A DNA stretch of 10,896 nucleotides, taken from assembly GCA_034696485.1 (NCBI GenBank), contig JAQIWT010001412.1:1-10896 (forward strand), given 5' to 3'. Both the position numbers and the translations under genes were made by a program. Source of the stretch: Isohypsibius dastychi. Taxonomy: Eukaryota > Tardigrada > Eutardigrada > Parachela > Isohypsibiidae. The notes below the pieces were generated by a model, which was not told the DNA's origin, did no database searches, and saw only the letters and a list, made by a program, of their open reading frames with translations. Positions 6,960 to 10,896 of this stretch are shown one piece after another. The stretch's first letter is position 1. Every line of letters begins with the position of its first letter.

Positions 6960-9900
6960 CTGAAAAAAAAGATTTAGCTGCCAGAACTCAGAGCCAAAAG
7001 AATGCTGTTTCGGTTTCAGTTTAAGTTCGAAAATGAAAAAATATCAAAAAATTCGGTCGAAAACGGTTTGTCTGCCAGCAAAGCTAGTCATCTCTGCAGT
7101 TAGTTAAAGAGTCTATCGTCTAAAACTTCTGAAAATGGAAAATAACGTCACCATGAACTGCCCTCGCAAAAGAAAACTGTATTCAGCAAACTGGTGAGAC
7201 GAAGATGATGAAAACAAATCTTTGAAACGATCCAAAACAAAGCTTCGACCCGAACTTTGTAGGGTGTTTCAAACACAAAACGCTTCCAGCGGACAATGAG
7301 ACTAAAGCCCATGTGCTTTTGAGAAGTCCCTGTGGTGTTTCAAGGTTGGCGATGTCGAATCATTTATTGATTCTGACGAAAACCGAGCTCAAAACAAATG
7401 AAAACACCGTTACAAACTTCTAGAAAACCACGTGGTATGATTCTTTTTCAATTCAGAGAGCACCACGTCAAATTATGGATGATAGCTCAAATCCTGCCTG
7501 AAATCCAACGCATAAAAACGTTTCACAACTAAAGAAAGTGAGAGTTCAACTTTCACAGAACTGGCTGCGCTTTAGGCACCAAGAACTTGACGGCTCTTTG
7601 TGAATGAAACATTTTTCTAATAATCTACATCAACAAAGAAATTTTTGGGCAATATATTCAAAAGTGGGTAATTATATCGGAATCCAGAATAGCATATTGA
7701 AAACCCAGAGTACCAATTGACTGACCTGGCGAGTATCCCGGCAGCATAAGCCATCCAGCAATACAAATCAACATGTCTTTCCTCAACTCCCGGATGCGAA
7801 GCGCGAGGATAGTCATCCAATCCCGACGTCAAAGTTTTCGGATCGACTTCCCTCACGGTCGTTTCATTCCTTCCTCTCCAACGATAACTTCCGGGCAGAT
7901 TCCCCAATTGCGTCGCGTTAAACCAGTTATACCAAGCCTGCATCCTCGGAAGTGCAAATTCAAAGAACTTGAGCGTTTTATCGACTTCATCCGGTCGGTC
8001 CGGGTCGAGATTGTCCAACATGGACTCAATGGTCAAGAAGAAAGATGGCGGATTGGCGAAATCGCTGTTCTGAACCAAGAACTCCTCTGGAACTCGACTT
8101 CGCGCCTCTTCGCCTAGAATCTGCTCCCGAGCGATCCAACCGCGAGCGTTCATAAGGTTGAACCAGGAACTCATGATTTCCCGACTCAAACCGACATCCC
8201 AGCGGCTGATAACTAACTGATGAAAACCTTCATCCCAGAGGAAGCCACGTGGGAAGAAACTGCGGGATGGAACGGCAGTGAATAAACCTGCGAACAAGCA
8301 GAGGTCAAACGTTACACTGCTAAAACAGTTAATCATCACGAAAACATGGTCGACCTTACCGCCGTCACAGCCAAAAAAACAAATTCTAAACGCAAATTCT
8401 AACAAACAAAGCGAAAAAACTTTCGTAAAATTTGGTACGACTTTAGTATTACCGGAAGACGGCTCGGAATCCATAAAAGGAATGAAGCTGAAAATACGGT
8501 TATTTAAACAAGATGAAGTGAAAACGCGCCTTAGTCGGGTTATTTTTGAGTTTGTTTGGTTTTCACTCAGTCAGCTCAATTCTGAAAATACATTTTCCTC
8601 TTTCGCCGACTGATTAGCCCTGCGATACCTGAGATTCACGTGGAACGCTCCAGAAAAAAAATGAGTTTCCTCAGCATTCTCATTGAACAACGAAATGTTT
8701 TCCGTAATTTTTGATCATTTCCCCCTCCCCATCCACAGGTCAACCACCTTTACAGGTCAACCCCTCGCCTCATTCCTTTTTCCTGACTTGGATACGTCAC
8801 TGTGATACATCGACTTCCTGTTTGAATCCACTTCCGGTTGGAAACAAAAATATAAAGCAAAGATTCGCAGAAACCGTTTATAATTAATGCTGATTCCGAG
8901 TCAGATGCTGCCAATGTAATTGTAATCCAGAGTAATCCAGAGCAGCAAAGGATCAAATGCAGGAAAGCCGAAAAAAAGAAACAACTGGTTCGAAATGATG
9001 TGTGGCGAAGCCTTCCACATCTTTCAAAACCCCGAGGCGATGTGTTTCTGTCGCTTCAGTCTTTAGAAGGTCCGGAGATGATTCTGATAAAATAAGGTGT
9101 GCCTTCACTCATTCTGAGTGATAAAGATCAACCAACCCACTTTCCATTCATTAAAATCTTTCTGAAACTTAGGAGATTGTAAATGAAGCACACAGACCGG
9201 ATTCCCCATGTTAGGGGAGATAAGTTTTCTTCCTAGCGCAATAGTAACCCTGCGTCTAAAACGCAGTGCTAAAAAAACAAGATACTACAAACAATCTAGA
9301 CTTTGCTGCACAGAAACTCAGTTCTATTTTCTAATGAATGATCTGGCCAAGTTCAATATTTCCTGCTACTTCTCAGTTCGATATTCGCTCAAGTGCTCGG
9401 CAGTTGCCATTGTTTTCTTCATACCCTCTTCTCAATTCTTCCGCAGCGCAAAATTTATTCATTTCGTATTTTATTTCATGAGAAGTATCTGACTATTTTC
9501 TGATGCACCCTTGGCTACAACCGCTTTCTCCAGAACATCCACAGAGAATTATAGGACTTGATTTATTTATTTCGTCATTTTAAATATAGTTGACCTGACT
9601 CGGCATGAGAGTCACGATTGAATATCTTAAAAGCTTACGTTTCCCGATATTCGACCTTTTTTGCAAAGAATAAATTGATTAAAACATTAAACTGAAACGC
9701 GAATGAAATTCAGATTATTCTAAAATTTAAAAACGAAATCTAAACCTTGAGCAAAAAAAGATGGAAAACGGAAAATTTCTCTATTTCGCTTGCAAGCTAC
9801 CAACGTTACCTGTTTTCCAATATTTGGCCGGCGCAGAAGACCATTTCGACGCAACCAGCGATTCTCCATGAAAATATCCAATACCCCCGACCAAATTACT

Positions 9901-10579
9901 CAACGTCCTTCTCGCAAACTCCACTTCCGCTTCACTATACCCAGCCTCCTTAATCCCAAACACTCTGGCAAATTTCTCTTTGAACTCTCTTCTCCTTTTC
10001 GCAATCAAATCCCCCAAAAGTCCCGGAGTTTCCAAACTTCCCAATCCAGCGCTACTCAAATCCGATTTAAGCGTTTCATGAAAAAATATCCAGATTGAAC
10101 TTCGCTTCTGCCGAAACTTCATAGACAATCACATTAGGATTATTCGTAATTTGTCCGACTAATTTCAGGCTCTTTTCCCCATCCATCGTAATTCCATTAA
10201 AAACCGTATCTCTCAATGAAGTAACGCTCGGCGACTCCGCTGCGAGGAAACTGCTGGAGACGTAATTCCCTTCCGGTCGGAGAGAGACTTTAAAATAACC
10301 TAAAGTTGGGGTGAAGCCTTCTACTCCGGAAAATTGCCCGTCGGTCATCACGGGGGTTAATTCTCCTTTGTCCTCCAACCGGAAGTAGATGAATAACCCG
10401 ACACGGGAGATTTTTGGAGTCGGAGTGGTAGATTTGGGTGGTTCTTTGAGGTAATTGATAGTTATGGATGACTGCCAATCGCTGGCATGATCGGTTGTAC
10501 GTTTGTGGAAAGTGGTGGAGATATTCCATTCTTCGTCGTAGATTTCTTGATAACCGTAGTTCCAGTGGCGTAGGAAGCC
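6260..10579 (-). CDS. MOGS: Mannosyl-oligosaccharide glucosidase (glucosidase I, GH63), 5' incomplete
   Basis: ER membrane enzyme that removes the terminal alpha-1,2-linked glucose from Glc3Man9GlcNAc2, the first trimming step of N-glycans. Visible exons are 10579-9810, 8287-7726 and 6959-6260. Junctions agree in phase: ACAG|GTAACG with TTCGCAG|GT (phase 1), and CCAG|GTCAGT with TTTTCAG|A (phase 2). The N-terminal beta domain ([11 protein letters not shown] to about [10 protein letters not shown]) is followed by the catalytic domain with [35 protein letters not shown] and EHDPPYWRG, ending [14 protein letters not shown] and TGA. The Asp of WDEGFH (8234-8232) and the Glu of EHDPPYW (6544-6542) are the expected acid and base of the family, from memory of GH63 structures. 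The cytoplasmic tail, signal anchor and first N-terminal motifs are missing from the window. A one-base frameshift lies in the T run at 10081-10086. Confidence 0.93.
6960..7725 (-). other. 766-bp intron of glucosidase I
   Basis: The donor is GTCAGT and the acceptor TTTTTTTCAG. I see no gene, repeat array or element in it. A 10-bp palindrome ACCACGTGGT (7427-7436) is the only ordered motif I noted. Confidence 0.8.
7726..8287 (-). CDS. MOGS: Glucosidase I exon: first part of catalytic domain
   Basis: The exon begins after CTGCTTGTTCGCAG and completes a Gly codon. It encodes [20 protein letters not shown], the most conserved GH63 block and site of the putative catalytic Asp. [28 protein letters not shown] and [18 protein letters not shown] follow, all near-identical in kind to animal glucosidase I. 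It ends ILA(R) at CCAG|GTCAGT. Confidence 0.94.
8288..9809 (-). other. 1522-bp intron of glucosidase I
   Basis: The donor is GTAACG and the acceptor TTCGCAG. This is the largest intron in the window and AT-rich. Open frames at 8278-8613 and 9208-9492 (plus) have no recognisable domain. Short direct repeats occur: ACAGGTCAACC at 8735-8745 and 8752-8762, and a tandem 10-mer GTAATCCAGA around 8922-8941. I see no coding gene or typical transposon end. Confidence 0.75.
9810..10579 (-). CDS. MOGS: Glucosidase I exon: N-terminal domain, with frameshift
   Basis: Frame 1 runs from about 10579 to 10087 and covers [13 protein letters not shown] through [16 protein letters not shown], then hits TGA at 10078-10076. 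The homologous sequence continues in another frame from about 10080 ([16 protein letters not shown] to [12 protein letters not shown]) to the donor at 9810. Deleting one T, or adding two, in the T6 run would restore one frame; no intron fits here. The right boundary is uncertain because the only candidate acceptor, AAAAAAAAG|GGC, has no pyrimidine tract and abuts a tandem repeat. Confidence 0.88.
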
Positions 10580-10592
10580 CTTTTTTTTGGGT

Positions 10593-10676
10593 GACTCACC
10601 CCCCCCTTTTCGGCCAGAATATTAGGGACTCACCCCCCCTTTTTTGGCGAGACTCACCCCCCCCCCTTATTTGGCG
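10593..10676. repeat. Three-copy C/T-rich tandem repeat next to glucosidase exon
   Basis: Three imperfect copies of GACTCACC-(C)n-T4-6-GGC begin near 10593, 10627 and 10651, with C runs of different length. On the minus strand each copy reads as a G run followed by GGTGAGTC, which matches a 5' splice consensus. The array ends a few bases from the first visible glucosidase codon. Confidence 0.75.
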
Positions 10677-10737
10677 GAATTCACACAATTTTCAAAGGGG
10701 AAATTTTTTGAAAATTAAGTATTCCTCAAAAATTTTT

Positions 10738-10771
10738 TGCTCGCGCTCGCTTCGCTCGCGCTCGCTCGCGG
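10738..10771. repeat. GCTCGC-type simple repeat
   Basis: A 34-bp run is built from GCTCGC and TTCGCTCGC units, preceded by a T6 run. It is strongly CpG-rich compared with the AT-rich surroundings. Confidence 0.7.
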
Positions 10772-10896
10772 TTGTGATCAACTGGTTACGCGACCACACA
10801 GCTGGGTTTTCTGAATACGTACTCCGTTCTGCCGATCAAGTGGTACAAAACAAACTTGACTCAGAAAATCCGTGCCAGGGCATGCTTTCCTATTGC

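Larger units (their letters stand above)
10580..10896. other. 5' flank of the visible glucosidase exon
   Basis: The glucosidase N-terminal region (signal anchor and the YRPGVYFG-type motif) is not encoded here in any minus-strand frame. Besides the two repeats, a minus-strand open frame in the last 120 bp (contains ACPGTDFLSQVC) has no recognisable identity. Confidence 0.45.

Noticed and set aside
7427-7436. Perfect palindrome ACCACGTGGT (E-box core) in an intron
   Set aside because: A single 10-bp palindrome is expected by chance in about 11 kb and has no supporting context.
7773-8117. Plus-strand 114-codon open frame
   Set aside because: Entirely antisense to the conserved glucosidase exon 8287-7726.
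8278-8613. Plus-strand 111-codon open frame
   Set aside because: Overlaps the glucosidase exon start and intron; Lys/Ser/Asn-rich low-complexity content without recognisable domain or splice support.
9208-9492. Plus-strand 94-codon open frame in the large glucosidase intron
   Set aside because: No motif, no promoter or polyadenylation context; compatible with chance in an AT-rich intron.

Overview
The window is eukaryotic genomic DNA, most likely from an arthropod or another small invertebrate. Genes are split by GT-AG introns (many 50-125 bp), and the proteins are metazoan: a VEGFR/PDGFR-type receptor tyrosine kinase, a four-pass membrane protein, and ER mannosyl-oligosaccharide glucosidase (glucosidase I). 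A springtail is my guess from the compact introns and the VEGFR-like gene; the sequence does not prove it. There is no prokaryotic signal: no operons, ribosome binding sites or CRISPR array.

All three recognisable genes are on the minus strand. From right to left: (1) GH63 glucosidase I, about 10579 down to 6260, in three visible coding exons, 3' complete, 5' end missing. It carries an apparent one-base frameshift in a T6 run, and a C/T-rich tandem repeat abuts its first visible exon. (2) A complete small gene, 5151 down to 4313, with six exons that I assembled by splice phase. It encodes a 185-residue protein with four hydrophobic segments and has a TATA box 94 bp upstream of the ATG. (3) The 3' two thirds of a VEGFR-like receptor, 2335 down to the window edge: Ig domains 4-7, transmembrane helix, juxtamembrane segment and the start of the kinase N-lobe. 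Its Ig exons all join in phase 1, but the Ig6 exon carries an in-frame TAA.

The stretch 2336-4312, where Ig1-3 of the receptor should lie, has no convincing exon on the minus strand. Instead it holds Ig-like exon remnants on the plus strand (2796-2950 and 3007-3090, with an in-frame TGA). These sit inside a 635-bp unit bounded by a 16-bp perfect inverted repeat with a 4-bp AATA flank on each side, and a second 18-bp inverted repeat is nested within. This looks like debris of a rearranged or duplicated receptor gene and is the most unusual part of the window.

The three genes share no pathway that the sequence reveals. The receptor would act at the cell surface. Glucosidase I trims the first glucose from N-glycans in the ER and would process secretory glycoproteins in general, including such receptors. 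The role of the four-pass protein is unknown. Two coding disruptions in otherwise well conserved genes leave open either assembly errors or real pseudogenisation.
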